Positions 21,201 to 34,205 are shown, numbered from the stretch's first letter. The stretch is DNA of 64,000 nucleotides from Acheta domesticus (GCA_031308135.1 JAHLJT010000631.1:261968925-262032924); one strand, 5' to 3'. Numbers and translations are program-made. Notes: generated from the sequence alone by a model not told the origin.

Positions 21201-22299
21201 TGAACCACTCGCGATTCTTGTCACCTCCTCTCACCACACACTGTAATATTTTATTATCATAATGTGATTAATTAAAGGACACGGGAGTAAATTCCGTGGG
21301 AAGGGTAAAATACTATGTTGTAAATTAAGTTGACCAATCAGAAAATTGGACAGTGCGCAATTGATCGAATGAGAGAGGCGGCGGAAGCAAAAAGGAACGT
21401 ATTTGGGTACAGTTCGCGCATGAAGATGAGACAGATGACGCGCGCGAAAGATAAAGGGAGTGATGATGCTTAGGCGTGCTGGTGATAGGACGTACAATGT
21501 TGATCTCGTGGTGGTGCTGAAATAGATTCGAAACCTTAACAGGAATTGTTAAAGTTAGCGATCAGAACGTGAATGGAAGTGACGTAGAACAGTAAGAACT
21601 GTTTAGAGAACTCTCCGGGAATTTTGGAAGTATCGATGGGAAATATAAAAGTGCGTGTCTAAGCACGGATATTTTTGGTGTCAACTAATTGGAAATGGAG
21701 ATGGAACGAATTCATGTCTTGGAGTAACGTCGGTCAAGTGCGCTGTTCGACTACTACAGAGAAGTAAACGATGGGGAATTGTTCAAAATTAATAAATGTA
21801 GGAAGATCAAGTTGTATTTAAATTTTAAGGATTAATTTAATATTTGAAGGAAGTAAAATTGGCCATGCATGCATTCAGGGAGTGAATGAACCATGACATA
21901 AGTTGTAAAGCAACAATGAGACAGTGAGGATAATATTTTGTCAAAGTTTGTCATAAATTGGATATTTGTATGTTTATGAGTATTTACAGTATATAAATAG
22001 CAAATGTTGCAGAAGTAAGTATAGTTGTTATTATTAGTCGTAATAGTAAGGAGAAGTCCCCATCCCGACAAAAGCAAATACGTACGTAAATATTACATGC
22101 CGAGAGCCTGTGTAGACGGCCTATCAAATCCACTCAAATAAATTTTTCTATTGACCGGAAGACCTCAAATATTGTTATTATTTCAATATAATAAATAATG
22201 AAATTGTATAGAAAGAGGAAGAGTAAAAGAGAGGGAAAATTCCGGTCATAACACACACATACACTCACATGCACTACACTACACACATGTTGAGAGACT
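21201..22299. other. Non-coding DNA, no gene
   Basis: A purine-rich plus strand (21270-21800) with no recognisable frame; AT-rich after that. Confidence 0.4.
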
Positions 22300-22580
22300 A
22301 GGTGGTTACGTAGGTGGTTCAGAGCATGAATTCTTGTCACCGCAGTGCCTCCGACTGGAAGGGCCTAAGGTTCGACTCCCGACGGTGGCAGAATTTTCGA
22401 CACTAGTTAGATAGCTAGGTGGAATTCAGCCGCTGCCTGGAGGAGAAATCTAGCGACCGGCCGCTCTAGTCGTTTTTTTCCCGTGATTTCTCCGGTGAGC
22501 TCCAGGCGAATACTGGAGCAATACCGTAAAAAACGGGCCATGGATCTTTCCTTCCTCTTCCATGTTCTATTTTCAGCCCT
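22300..22580 (+). mobile_element. tRNA-derived SINE copy 3, tail-truncated
   Basis: This copy runs in the opposite direction. The head is at the left, with GGTTCGACTCCCGACGGTGG as the B box, followed by CAGAATTTTCGACACTAG, GGCCGCTCTAG and CTTTCCTTCCTCTTCC. It stops before the distal half of the family. Confidence 0.8.
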
Positions 22581-22617
22581 TAATTATATATACCGTACGC
22601 CATATGTGTGCCAGGTA

Positions 22618-22672
22618 GAGTACCGATTACGGATTACGGTAGATTACGGATTACGGTAGATTACGGATACGG
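22618..22672. repeat. Short tandem repeat of (GATTACGGTA/GATTACG)
   Basis: Five to six imperfect copies of GATTACGG/GATTACGGTA. Confidence 0.8.
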
Positions 22673-24420
22673 ATCAGTGTATTTATTGAAGTGATTTCCA
22701 AAGACAGCCAAGAAAATGCATTTTTTAAATTAAAAATAATAAATCAAAATATGTACGCGTATAAATACACACGACCTGGCACGACGCGGCAAGAACAATT
22801 TCAAGTCTGGCCATGAAGCACGGCCAAATGATAAGCGTCGTAGCGCTATTTTGAATAGTCAAGTTTGATTTTTTTTCGCGCCAATTACCCGCGATCTCAA
22901 TCCCTAGCAATGTGATCGTGGTTGGGGGAACTGTTAATTAACGAAGTGTTTTTTGCGTCCGCCAATTTGGTAGAGTGCCACAAACACCATTTGAACTGAA
23001 GTGTTATTACCACGTGGGAAGAAAATTCTCCGGCAATGAATTCTTTAAGTAGTATACATTTTTACATATTCATAACTCATATATATTTATTCTATATCCA
23101 TTCAAACAAACCTGAAAGGGTTTTCATTATCTAGAAATAATGTGGAACATAGATGGTGATATTTCCCATGATCCTGAAGTACACTGCATTCATCCATTCA
23201 CTTCGCTTACAACTTACTTTCCATTCATATATAGACCTCTATAATCTTAGACAGACAATTTTTATTAACAATTACATCACTTCACACCGTTTCGAAGCTC
23301 ACTGTGGCCCCATCATCGTAGTAATACTTGATCTGTAATCCATAAATATATAAATAAAGCAGCAAAGGATAAAAGTACAATTGGAATTTTAGATTAACAA
23401 TAATGACAAAACTTTATAAATCCCAATAATGATTAGAATTCTGGAATCCTATAATTATTCTGGAATGTTGTTGATTATATTTATCAGAATACATTGAATA
23501 ATACTAAATAAATTGAAAACAACTTGTTCTAATAATACATATTATCATGAAAATATAAACGATTGAAAAATCGTTCCATTTTTAGTTTCTAAAAATGGAA
23601 TTATTTAATATGTGTTGTAAGTTTGTCTTAAAATATTTCTTAAAGATTTCATTTTTATATTCCTCCTTTTCGGAAACTAGTATCTTGAATATACTCAATA
23701 AAAACATAATCACGATGTGAATCAAGTTTTCACCCTACTATTCAGGTGGTGACAGCACCACTCCAAAGAGCAATAGAGAAATTTAACATTCGAAGACAAT
23801 GTAATTCCCAGACAATATTAGAGCAATAGAAATATTTTCTGGGAATAATATTCGTACGAGACTATAAATAGTAATGCATATTCCTGGGGGGGGTCATTAA
23901 ACCCACTCGTATAATTTGTACAAAAAATTATGTATATTCTTATCAAGAGATAATATATTCACTGAATATTGAGAAACACAAATTCCTTCAAAGAATGCAC
24001 TTTTAATCTCAATTTGGTAAATTTTACTCTTCTTCAGAAACATCCTATTTACCACTTACCGAACCTTTCTGTCATATTCTGGGAATAAACAACTGAAAAA
24101 TAGTCGCACTTTTTCCGCCATTTTTATTCAGGGGTGGTACGAAAAATAATGAATGTTGACAATATTGCGAACGCAAACAAACAATATTTTCCTAAATAGA
24201 TGTAAAGGAAAAATTAATACAACCACTAGAAACTATGGAAAAACTAGTACGTCTTCTACGAAGGGAAGATTTATCGAACCCGCCCTAGAAAAACGCAGAT
24301 ATAAAAAAAGTGATACACGTATCTTCAGGAATTGTGGAAAACGAGTGAAACTGCCTGAACAATTACATTAGTTCTCAATAACGTAGAGCACAGGAAGCAA
24401 GTGAACGGAAAGCAATAAGA
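22673..24420. other. AT-rich DNA, no gene
   Basis: Long AT-rich sequence with short frames only (for example 24153-24371, 72 codons, basic, unrecognised). No inverted repeats or family matches noticed. Confidence 0.4.
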
Positions 24421-24930
24421 AGGTGGCGGGCTCCTTGAGCCCACTCTCTCCCTGAGTATTTCTGGGGATAAAAAGAAATGTCTCAACTACCCTTTATGGT
24501 TTCTTTTTATGTGAAAGAGGATACAAGTGGAACAGGGGGCAGCGGATGCCTTCCGTTGGCTCCGCCCGTGTTGCTGTCTATTGATCACAAAGTGACTTCC
24601 TTGGCGCGGCCTCCGCTGGCGAGCGCGTTGCGGTCTCGCGGAGGCGGATTAGTTTTGATTCCGGCGCGCGCGCGCGCGCGGGCGCATCTTGGCCGCGGCC
24701 ACTCAATCAGGCTGATTGTTCCGTCGCTCAATATCCCCACGTGCTCGGACTGCGGGCTTATTGCGGATGCAGCCACGCGCGCCTCGCCCGCTGCCCTCCC
24801 CACGCGAGCGGCCTCGCGGTCGCCCGCCGCTCAAGAAACCACTCCGTATTCCAGTAAGAGTCAAGTATCGATGGGGAGGGGGCAACGACGACCTTTTCCC
24901 CCCCTCTATCTTTATAAGGTAAGGATTGAT
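24421..24930. other. CpG-rich patch
   Basis: GC-rich with many CpGs and a (GC)n run at 24663-24680. It lies about 5 kb upstream of the CCHamide-2 exon in that gene's direction, so it could hold a promoter or noncoding first exon. I found no signal-peptide frame there, and the open frames follow composition. Confidence 0.25.
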
Positions 24931-24931
24931 T

Positions 24932-25453
24932 TATTGATTGACTGATTCCGGGCGCGTCAACTGCTAGGATCTCTAGTCCCGGAAGTGTAGTGCAAGATTT
25001 CCCCGCCGGATGGTGGTGTCTGGATGGTGAGATCCGGCGCCGACCTACCGTCCGCTCGCTGGGTTTTCCCAAACCATGTATCTCTCACCAGCGGAGCACC
25101 GCCCCAGCCGGGACAATCTCTCAACTCCCGACCGGTCTCCCGGCATGTGTAGTAGTGTAGCACATGTTAGTATGTGTGTGTGTAAAGTAAAGATTGAGAA
25201 TATGACAAGGAAGAGGAAGGAAAGGTCGCGTGCGATCCGTGGCTCGTCTCCGGCATTCGCTAATGTTGATCGGAAAAATCATCAGAGCAGCCGGCCACCA
25301 GGAATTTAACCCAGACAGCGGATGAATTCCACCTAGCTATCTACCTGGGGTCAAAATCCTGCCGTCGCGACGTCCCGAGTGGAATCCCTGGAACCTCCCG
25401 CCCACAGGCATAGCAGAGGCGTCAGTTGATGCCCTGACGCACCTAAGCTGGTC
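24932..25453 (-). mobile_element. tRNA-derived SINE copy 4
   Basis: Starts with a (TTGATTGA) tail and TTCCGGGCGCGTCAACTGCT, then GAGATCCGGCGCCGACCTACC, the GAAGAGGAAGGAAAGG tract and AGCAGCCGGCC. A degraded head ends near CTGACGCACCTAAGCTGG. It is directly followed by a TTAGG array. Confidence 0.85.
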
Positions 25454-25456
25454 AAC

Positions 25457-25507
25457 GTTTAGGTTAGGTTAGGTTAGGTTAGGTTAGGTTAGGTTAGGTT
25501 AGGTTAG
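25457..25507 (+). repeat. Interstitial (TTAGG)n tract
   Basis: About ten TTAGG units in the plus strand. TTAGG is the ancestral arthropod telomere repeat; here it is internal and adjoins the head end of a SINE. Confidence 0.9.
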
Positions 25508-25571
25508 TGGTGGTGGTGGTGGTGGTGATGTTGGTGGTGGTGTTGGTGGTGGTGGTGGTGGTGGTGGTGGA
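25506..25571. repeat. (TGG)n microsatellite
   Basis: About twenty mostly TGG triplets, with GTT/GAT interruptions, directly follow the TTAGG tract. Confidence 0.9.
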
Positions 25572-26473
25572 GATGGTTTCGTCTTTATCGGGTATTTACA
25601 AAAAAAATCGAAACTGTGGTCTCGCGAAATCGATTCTTGGAAATTCGGGAGTTCTCTAATAACCACTCCTCTACACAAAAACACTTCAATATTATTGGAG
25701 TATTAGTAAATGCATATAATAGTTCTAGAGTCGGAGCACAGAAGTGAAAGTTGAATTAGTTTTATTAAAATAGAATGTGGCCAGCCTTGTCCTCGCGTAG
25801 TGTACCTAAGTGCAGAAGTACCTCAAAAACTGAATATTGAAATATATTCCAGAGTTTGCCATTGACTTCCTCATTCGTTCTCTCTGGGTACCGAATTGGC
25901 ATTGATATTCAATTGTTAACGAATGAATAAAGTATTAAGAAAGGAAGTTGCGAAAAAAAACTTTTCTTAATGGATTGTAAGTTTACTTCATTCCATATTC
26001 GTTTAAACTCCTCGGATCCCGCGTGTACGAAAATACACAAATTTCCTCATTTTCTTCATTTGATGTCGTTCAGATCCATTGTGTTGGGGGAAACATATTA
26101 CTTGAAGATTGCATAATGACCTCTAAACATCACGCGACTTTATAAATCCTGTAGGAAATCTCTGGGACCGTTTAGAACATTACTGTAACGAATTTTCTAA
26201 CCACGTCCGTTCAGAGGGGGTAGTTTCGAAAAGGTTAGGAGCTGCGTTGTTCAGTCAGTAATTCAGTTCATGTGAGATTGCATCCTCCACTTTGGAGTTA
26301 GTTATCAGTTTTACTAACTCTTAACTGCTACGTGCCTGTGCCGCCGCTTCTTTCAATTTTATTTTTCTATGCGTATTCGGACAAAACTGATCACGGCGTT
26401 TTGTAACGAATTACAAATTTTGACTGAATATTTCACAAATAGAAAGTCTAGTCATGGATTGTGGCCACATAGA
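25572..26473. other. Non-coding DNA, no gene
   Basis: No supported feature; average AT-rich sequence. Confidence 0.4.
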
Positions 26474-26545
26474 TCTTCTAACATGACTTCTAACATGACT
26501 TCTAATATGACATCTAACATGACATCTAACATGACATCTAACACG
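26474..26545. repeat. 12-bp minisatellite
   Basis: Six units of CTTCTAACATGA/CATCTAACATGA in a row. The repeat length is a multiple of three, which keeps a false frame (MTSN repeats) open. Confidence 0.9.
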
Positions 26546-26562
26546 GTGACTTGTCTCTGAGA

Positions 26563-27200
26563 AAAGTGGATTGATTGTTTCGTGTTTTCGGGCACGGCAA
26601 CTGCTGTGGTCGTTATTCTGCATGTGTGGTGCATGTTTTTAACACGGGAAATAGTGGTGCTCTTCCCTTGTTGGATCGCCCATCCCGTCAGCTTGCGGGG
26701 TTTGCCTGCACTGGTGTTTCCCACCAGTGGGACGCTGTCCCAGCCGGGCAAACTCCACGCTCCAAACTGATCTCCCGACATGTGCGGTAGTGCAATGTGT
26801 GAAGGTGAGTAAGTAATGGGGTGAGGATGGGACGAGGAAGAGGAAGGAAATGCCGCGCATTGTTAGTGGCCAATTTGTTGGGTAGTTTCTCGACATTTGC
26901 TGGGGTTCATGGGCTAAACCACTGTAAACTGCCGATCCAGTGGATCTCCATCAATCAATCGAGATCATTGCTGCCTTCTCGCGTGAATTGCAGCTCTTGC
27001 AGGTGAGCAGTGGCGATTGAAAGCATCGCGGCCAAACGCGGAGGGATTTCCCAGACCGCCAAGGCTTTCTGTCCGAAGTTTCTGCCCCGTCTGGTGCGTT
27101 TTACAATGTCATCGTACGCGATGTAACATGTGAGGTTTGAATTACGAACCCTAGACTACAAAGGCTGCGTCAGTCAGATGACACAACTAGTGCCCTGAGT
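26563..27200 (-). mobile_element. tRNA-derived SINE copy 5, diverged
   Basis: Family order is kept: TTCGGGCACGGCAACTGCT, a CACCAGTGGGACGCTGTCCC-like region, GAGGAAGAGGAAGGAAA, AAACTGCCGATCCAG. A head-like end follows at about 27130-27200. It is more diverged than the other copies. Confidence 0.65.
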
Positions 27201-27304
27201 TTCCCCACCCCCTTACCCTCACTCTCCGTTTCTGAAACTGTGTGATTTCATTGTGTGAGTAGCCAGTGTGAAATACACGTAACGTTGCGCACATGTCTGT
27301 TTCC

Positions 27305-27655
27305 GGTATACGCCATTTTAACACGCGTCGTTCAGTAAAGTACACTTTTGTAGTTACCTCAGCCATATTTTTGTCTCTATATTGTCTAATATTGTAAATA
27401 ATGTCTACAAACACCTTGTCTTGTAGCATTTGTTTTGTTTCGAACATTTAGCAATCATTATGGGACAATAGCGATCATTTTCGCGACGACATTTTAACAC
27501 GTGTTGTTCAATACATTACACCTTTGTAATTACGTTAGTGATATTTTTAGTGCTTTATTCGCTAACATAGAAAGTTATAAATACTAAATTCTTCTATTGT
27601 AGCATTTAAGTTTTATTATGAACATTCAACAATCATAATGTGACGATGGCACTCA
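27305..27655. repeat. Diverged tandem duplication, two units of about 175 bp
   Basis: CATTTTAACACGCGTCGTTCA (27313) and CATTTTAACACGTGTTGTTCA (27490) start parallel blocks that both go on through TTGTAGCATTT and GAACATT to a CAATCAT end. Confidence 0.75.
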
Positions 27656-28800
27656 TTACAAATTTCGCATGACAAGGTACTTCTGCGGACGCTTCTCAAC
27701 ATATGTGGGTAGCACCTAACAAGTGTCTGCTGTGAGACTCAAGTCATTTAGTTCTATCTACAAAAACCTTTAAAATGTATTTTGTAACTCCGTATAGTAC
27801 ATGCTCAATTCATTAGCTTAGTGTTTCATTGAAAAAATGAGTTTTTCTTTATTTTTACCCAAGTAATTTGTCAGAATACGCCTGTGTAATAATGCGAGGT
27901 ACAGATCGCCTTTGTAATCTAGCGCAAATGCGAGTAATTAGGGTACGGAAGTTAGCTTCTCTGCTCGCGCCGTATGTACATCGAAAGCCTGACGCAAGCG
28001 CTGATGTATGTTGTATGCATGTATGTATGTTTCTTTCTTCAATAAACTTACTATCTACGATAAGTTTTCTAACGGCGTAGATGACTTATTGAGTCCAACC
28101 CCTAAAGTAACATAATACCTGGTGGTCTATTTCAATTAAGACATTGAACTTCGATGATCCATGGTAATCTGATTCATAAATTTATGACTGTGAAGCATTG
28201 CCGAAGAGATTTTCTTTTCTTCAACCTCCTCCTCCTCCTCCTCTTCCTCAGTCTTTCCGACGTCCTTTTCATGCAGCCAATGGCCGCTTTTGGACGGACA
28301 TGTTGATGGCGAAGGACAGATCTGATTCACTGTGTTTGCATGCAATCACTGGTAAGAAGGCTAAGAATGCCCTAAGAATGAAAAACCAAGTATCAACATT
28401 TTATGTAGGTGCATTTATCCCCATATAGTCATGGTTTCACGTCGATAATTGATTAAATCATCGAATAAATTTGTTTCTCCAGCTCCGGTCTAATCTATTG
28501 CACTCCCGCAGGCCTGAATGCATTCATCAATATGAATTTGTCATTTTGAATCTCAGGCGCGCAAATGATATATGTATGTATGTATGCATTTCACATTTTG
28601 GGTCACTTTTCCGACTTCGCCGGCCAGTTAACGGTATCCGCTAAGCCCGGGGCTAGTTAATTCCAACGCTTGAGGAATAAGAGAGACAGCCGTAAGCATT
28701 ATGTATTCGCTTCACCGTAACTAGAAAATTACTCCTTCCTGAAATTTTCTTCTTCACTGAGCTTCAGAAACAGACGATTTTAAAGGAAAGCTACAACTCT
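27656..28800. other. Non-coding DNA, no gene
   Basis: Contains a (CTC)n run at 28223-28245 and (GTAT)n patches at 28010-28030 and 28570-28585. No recognisable gene. Confidence 0.4.
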
Positions 28801-28806
28801 ATTTTT

Positions 28807-28880
28807 GCCTCGACCCGGAATGGAGCCCGGGAACGCAACAAAGGGAGCTAATACGCTGCCCATGAGCCATCAAAGGGCGT
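28807..28880 (-). other. tRNA-like sequence (pseudogene or SINE head)
   Basis: On the minus strand, TGGCTCATGGGCAGCGTATT resembles an A box and CGGGCTCCATTCCGGG a B box at tRNA spacing. The stems are imperfect, so it is not called a functional tRNA. Confidence 0.4.
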
Positions 28881-28897
28881 GTTCTCAAATTATTCTA

Positions 28898-29468
28898 TGA
28901 TTGATTGATTACTAGTAATTCCGAGCGCGTCAACGGCTAAGATCACAAGTCCCGTAAGTGTAGTGCATGCTTTTTCTCGGGATGTGGCGGTAACCTTGCC
29001 CCTTTGATGGCGAGATCCGGCGCCGACCTACTGTGGGCTTGCGAGGTCATCCCAACCAGGTATCTCCCACCAGCGGGGCATCGCCCCAGCCGGAAGAAGC
29101 TCTGAACTTCCGACGGACCTCCTGACAAGTGTGGTAGTGTAGTGCACGTAAGTGTGTGTAAGGGGAGAGGATAGGACAGTGAATGGGAAAGAAATAACGC
29201 GCGCGGTCCCTGACCTATTTCGTAGAGTACTGCTCTGGTATTCGTCTGATATTGATCAAAAAAACACTGAAAACTACCGATCCGTAACGTAAACTACCGA
29301 TAACGTAAAAGCCGGTCGCTAGAATTCTCCTCCAGACAGCGAAAGAACTCGAACTAGCTATGTGGGTAATGTCGAAAATCCTGTCAGCGTCGAGACTCAA
29401 ACCCCAGGATCTCCCGGTCAGAGGCAGTGCAGTAACTGAATTGATGCTCTGAGGCAACTCTCGCGGCC
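28898..29468 (-). mobile_element. tRNA-derived SINE copy 6
   Basis: The TGATTGATTGATTAC tail, TTCCGAGCGCGTCAACGGCT, GCGAGATCCGGCGCCGACC, CGCGCGGTCC and CGCTAGAATTCTCCTCCAGA are all present. The head is degraded at about 29390-29468. It also has a short internal duplication, GTAACGTAAACTACCGAT. Confidence 0.85.
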
Positions 29469-31961
29469 AAAGTATTCTAGGATCAAAATAAAAAGAGAGG
29501 GTAATTGAAAAGGATGCGAAGAAGGGTTCGAAGAGACGCCGTTTGATCAGGTGTATGCGCGGAAGCAATTGTCAACATCTTGTCATTGAGCTTCCTTTAT
29601 ACGCTATTCTGTTTTATGAAATACCTCAAGCAATTTTGGAAACAATGCACGTTATACATCTATGCGCACTGCCAACTTAAGCACTTGTCTTCCGTAATTG
29701 CTGCTGCCGCGATCTCCCTCCGCTGCTTCGAGGAAGCAGCGCAACGTTTGTCAAGTGTTTGGCGAAGCCCGGGAACCCCTTCCGTGGAATGGGACAGTGG
29801 CAATGTCTATTTTGTCCTCGCCGGAATAATTTAATCAACGCTAAGAGACAGGGGCCATCATTTCGTAACTAAATTTTCTTCAACTAAGCAGCTGCAAGTA
29901 AGTCTGCTGGATATTGTTTCATTCATCTAAAATTATTATTTACATCAACATTAAATTAATGTTTTCAATATTTATTTTAATTCGTTGTATTCCTTAAAAG
30001 TAATTGCATTTTTTTACAAAAATTATAGAATATAATAACCTATACAGAGCAATGAAACTTTAAAATATATTTATAGAAAAATGCTGAGTTACTTTAAATA
30101 GCAACGGAACATCGCATTTTCGACCTCCTAGCATTAACCTCATCCATTTCTACTTGCTCCGCAGGCAGGGCGGACAATTTCAAGGGGCTCATGCTCATGC
30201 TTCATATTTCATGCTCCATGATATATGATTCCATAACAAATTCTTGAGGCGGAATGATTACGAAATAAGATGATCAGAAATAAATCATGTAACTCGCATC
30301 CTGGGGTTGACGGAAAGGGGTAACCGTTGAATAGCTACCGCACGCTGCTTTGTGACCTTTATAACTTTTAAAGTGAAGTTGCAGGTGCTAGTTTGTGGTG
30401 TAATTTATCCCAGTGTAGGTACTATTTATTACTTTATTTATTTTACCAATACACATTTCAATTGTATTGATTAACTGGGTTCCTACTTAATTTTCACCCT
30501 CAATGTATATTCTTAGTTCTTAAGTATTCTCTAAGAATATATTAAATGTTATTTTGTTATTCCTGATGTTTATTTGTCAATTTTACTTAAATAAAGAGTC
30601 TTGGTCAACTTTACTGAAATAAAGAGTTGATTTCATTAGTGTAAATGTTAAATCTGGCTATTTAAAATACTTAATGACACATGTTTCAAGAAAATTCATA
30701 TTTAAAAACGGCAGTCAAAACTCGGGTAGCATTAAAAATATTACAATATAACATTACTTTAAGATAAAATTATGTTCAAAATATTTATTTATTAAAAATC
30801 CGTATTCTTACAAAATCTTTGTTTTAACAAAAAATTCATTTTGAGATAAAAGCGCGTGCTCTTAGCTTAATTTTATTTTAGCTAAAAAGCCAAAAACATT
30901 CCTTTTACAAACAAATTATTTAAATTAAAAACTATTTTAATCAAAAATACAATAAAACAATAAAAATTAAAACACAATACAATTAAACAATAAAAACGTA
31001 TTTTATGAAAATTACATTATCCGAAAAAATATTTTGAGAAGAAAACTTTAATTCTAACAAAAAACAATATTTAAAGAAATAACTAGTTTGACCATAAAAA
31101 AACTAGTCTCCTTAACGAGAAAGAAAGCTTTTTTAAAGTACATAACAAGAAAAGCTCACATGTCATTGGTCGTATCCATGGCATTTATGTTCAAACAAGG
31201 AACTACAAAGCCTGTTGACCATAACGTGGGTTGTATGTGCACTGCTGAGATTTGCGGAACAGTGCCCGCGCACTCTGCAATTAGGAGACAACGTCCTCTT
31301 TGTAGAAGGCTCCCTGCGCTGCTTCCGCAGAGCTATCAATTTGTCGACAAGTTGGAGAAATATTTAATTTCACTGACGTACGTTGTCTGTCGCTTCCGCG
31401 TGGAGCGCTAGCGGTTTGCGGAATCTCTTTGAAGCTACCTTCTGCTCTAACGAGATGGGGTCATCTCTCTGAATGCAGTGTTTCGAGTGAGACGAGGGGT
31501 GCACGATTTGAATCACGGCTGTAGCGTTTTCTTCCGAGGAAACGATTTGACGGGTACAATATAAATAAACACTATACAGTTTTCTATTTGCATTACGTTG
31601 CTACTCATTAACTTGTTTGATCACTTTTTGATACGATCACATATTGTAATTAGTTGCATCAAAATACGATCAATCTCTGTTTCCACGATTGATATGCATA
31701 TAAATAATGTCACTACGCCTACCAGGAGAGAATATTTTCCTCCGCTCATTTAATGTTAGAAAATATTTTTCAGAAATATTTTTCCGGGCGTTTTAGGGAT
31801 GTAAGGTGTGTGAATAGACTTCGGGATTTTCTTGAATTTATAAATTTGTAAATAGTGTGATGTACTATATTTTGTATTTACCGGTCAGCAATTTACGTGA
31901 TGAGTTTGTACTATATTTGTACAATCAGATGAAAAAGCCCTCCAGCATGGATCTCATTATA
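29469..31961. other. Long non-coding stretch, strongly AT-rich from 29900
   Basis: A small GC-richer patch at 29690-29825 and another at 31200-31440 carry short frames without recognisable content. 30400-31080 is almost only A/T. Nothing further supported. Confidence 0.4.
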
Positions 31962-33246
31962 CCGGGTGTCCCAAAAGTCAGTTTTCTGGGAAATACTAAA
32001 TTTATTATTGCAATACAACTGTTTTTATTAAAGAAATTTATTAATATAAATTTTCTTAGAGAATTTTAATTGTTTTGTCGGCACTACTAATTGATGGCAC
32101 TTGCTTGTCCAGATGTGAAGTTAATTGTGGACACATTTACAAGTAAGTTGATATTTGCCTCGTGGCCAAGATCCGAGAACTTACAACCGAAGTATATATT
32201 ATTCTTTTAAGATGTGGTGGAATACAAACACAAATAACGATGCATTCTTCAGCTATTTGTAGAAAAATTTTCTCAAACTCCAGCACCATCTAGGAAAGGC
32301 ATTTACAAATTGAATAAAAGATTTGAGATGACTGGAATCGTACCTGATTTACCAAAATGTGAGAGACCCACAACTGCTTTAAGTGAATACAACTTATCGA
32401 ATCTATTGTTCACAGCCTAAGAAAATCTCTCGTTAATAGATCTGCTTAGTTTGATCTTCTATAATTAGATATAGTTAGCGTATAATGAAATCATTGAAAC
32501 TAAAACCTTATCGGTCACAGGTGCATAAAGGTTTATTAGGAAACGACTTCGGCAGGTGTGTTGAGTTTTCAAAACGGTTTTTAACACGCTGTGAGGCAGA
32601 CCGTAACTTTTAAAATAGCGTTCTGTAGACAAGAAGCGTTTCTTAAACGTGATGGTTGTGTCTATCCACATAACTGTACCTACTCCAGTGACGAAAGGTA
32701 GTGTCATTGGCCCTTATTTCAATTGCACAGTAAGTGGAGAACCATGCCTTGAAATGTTGCAAGAAGTCATTTTGCATGAGCTACAAAATAATCATGTGTT
32801 TGAAAATGCAAACTTCATTTGGAAAAGTTGGTGATCCACCACATTACAGTTTTGTGGTGAGGTAATGTCTCAACAACCACTTCGACGAGTGGATCGGAAG
32901 ATGTGGTCCAACTGATTGACCTCCAAGATGTGACCTTACACCGTTAACTTTTCAGTCTGGAAAATTGTGAAAATAATTTTTTTGCACAAAAAGCCTCAGA
33001 TTTACAGTAATTGAGAGCAGCGGAAACGAAATTAAAGTGTCAAAAATAACGTACATTTGTGTAAAACATTGGTTTCGAAAAACGCCAGGAAAGATGTATT
33101 GAAGTAGAAGGGAGCCATTTTGAACAGGTATTGTAAGAATAAAATTTTGGCACAATGTAAATTAAATAAATTTGTTAAATAAATTGTACTATGTGTTCTT
33201 ACTTTGTCATTGTTAGTATCGGTAAACTGACTTTTGGGACAACTTG
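31962..33246 (+). mobile_element. Mariner/Tc1-like transposon, dead
   Basis: Inverted repeats GTGTCCCAAAAGTCAGTTT (left arm 31964-31984) and its complement (right arm 33224-33244) bound 1.28 kb, the usual size. Frameshifted plus-strand frames contain FSQTPAPSRKGIYKLNKRFE then MTGIVPDLPK (N-terminal helix-turn-helix region), VIGPYFNCTVSGEPCLEMLQ (core), and NNHFDEWIGRCGPTDWPP followed by DLTPL, the position of the last catalytic Asp. The left end abuts TA. Confidence 0.8.
32330..32950 (+). pseudogene. Mariner/Tc1-like transposase, degraded
   Basis: Only pieces are open, the longest being 32649-32834. They follow family order with many stops and shifts. The first catalytic acid region cannot be made out. 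The final block reads through ...PHY, LNNHFDEWIG and DWPP in changing frames. It cannot encode an active enzyme. Confidence 0.7.
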
Positions 33247-34205
33247 TTTCCATAATTTTATATCGTTTTGGTCTCTGATTACCATAGAAAGTTTTCTTGA
33301 GTAATTTTCCTATCTCATACCATCCAGTACATCAATGGAACATTGAGTGTATTTCCAAGAATTGAAACGTTGTAGACTCGAAATGTGACGTTTGCAAACA
33401 GGTCCATTCCTGACCGTCGGCACCGCGATTCTGGTGGCCGGTTAGTGAGGTCGGTCTTGATCAGAGCGCTGAGCGCGATACAGCACTGTCGTAATATGCA
33501 GCCCACTTCCGTTAATTAACAAATTTGCGGTTTTCGTCCCAGAAGTTTTGTCAAAACTTAGGAATGCTGTGCGGAATAATTCGGCTCACTTTATGCATAA
33601 TATTTTGCCCATAATAGAAGAGAAGAATTCTTCAAGAAATTGCAATCCAGTAACAAAATGATTCTAAGAAAAATGAATTAATAATAATTTGTTCCTATAA
33701 TTGACGAAAATATGGCAGTGTGTTTCTTTTCGCCCTAAATAAAGCTTCATAGTGACATACACAGGATGAAACTTTTTTACGCAATGTCTATTTGAAATAG
33801 AAAAGAAATTGGAGTGTAGAATAACAAAACAATAACACTGGAATTACTAAAATTGACTAACAATTTGACGCGAATACAATTCTGCATTATGCCTGGTTTA
33901 CAAAACTCATACAATGATTTAAAGTTTTAAAAACCTCAAAGCTTTTTAAAAAGTTTATACCCCTAAAGTTTAATATGTTAACGGGCTTTGAAATTTCAGA
34001 CGATTTCTTTCCGTACGAAAAACAATAACCGGATTTAATGATTTTTACTTTCTCGTATAGGTAATATACAGAAAGATATGCAGTACTGCAAAAAATCGAA
34101 GTCGATGTATTGACGGAAATACAGGTTTTGAGGTCCATGATACCGGAAGAGTAGAGTTTTGCAATGCCATTCTTTGCAAAAGAAAAAAAAGCAATTCTTC
34201 ATGAA
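33247..34205. other. Non-coding DNA, no gene
   Basis: AT-rich sequence; no supported feature. Confidence 0.4.

Noticed and set aside
24585..24885. CpG-rich patch considered as the first CCHamide-2 exon
   Set aside because: Minus-strand ATGs there lead to Arg-rich frames with early stops; no signal peptide. Left only as a possible promoter region.
26369..26560. Frame with repeated MTSN residues, looking like a repeat protein
   Set aside because: Produced by a 12-bp minisatellite whose unit is a multiple of three.
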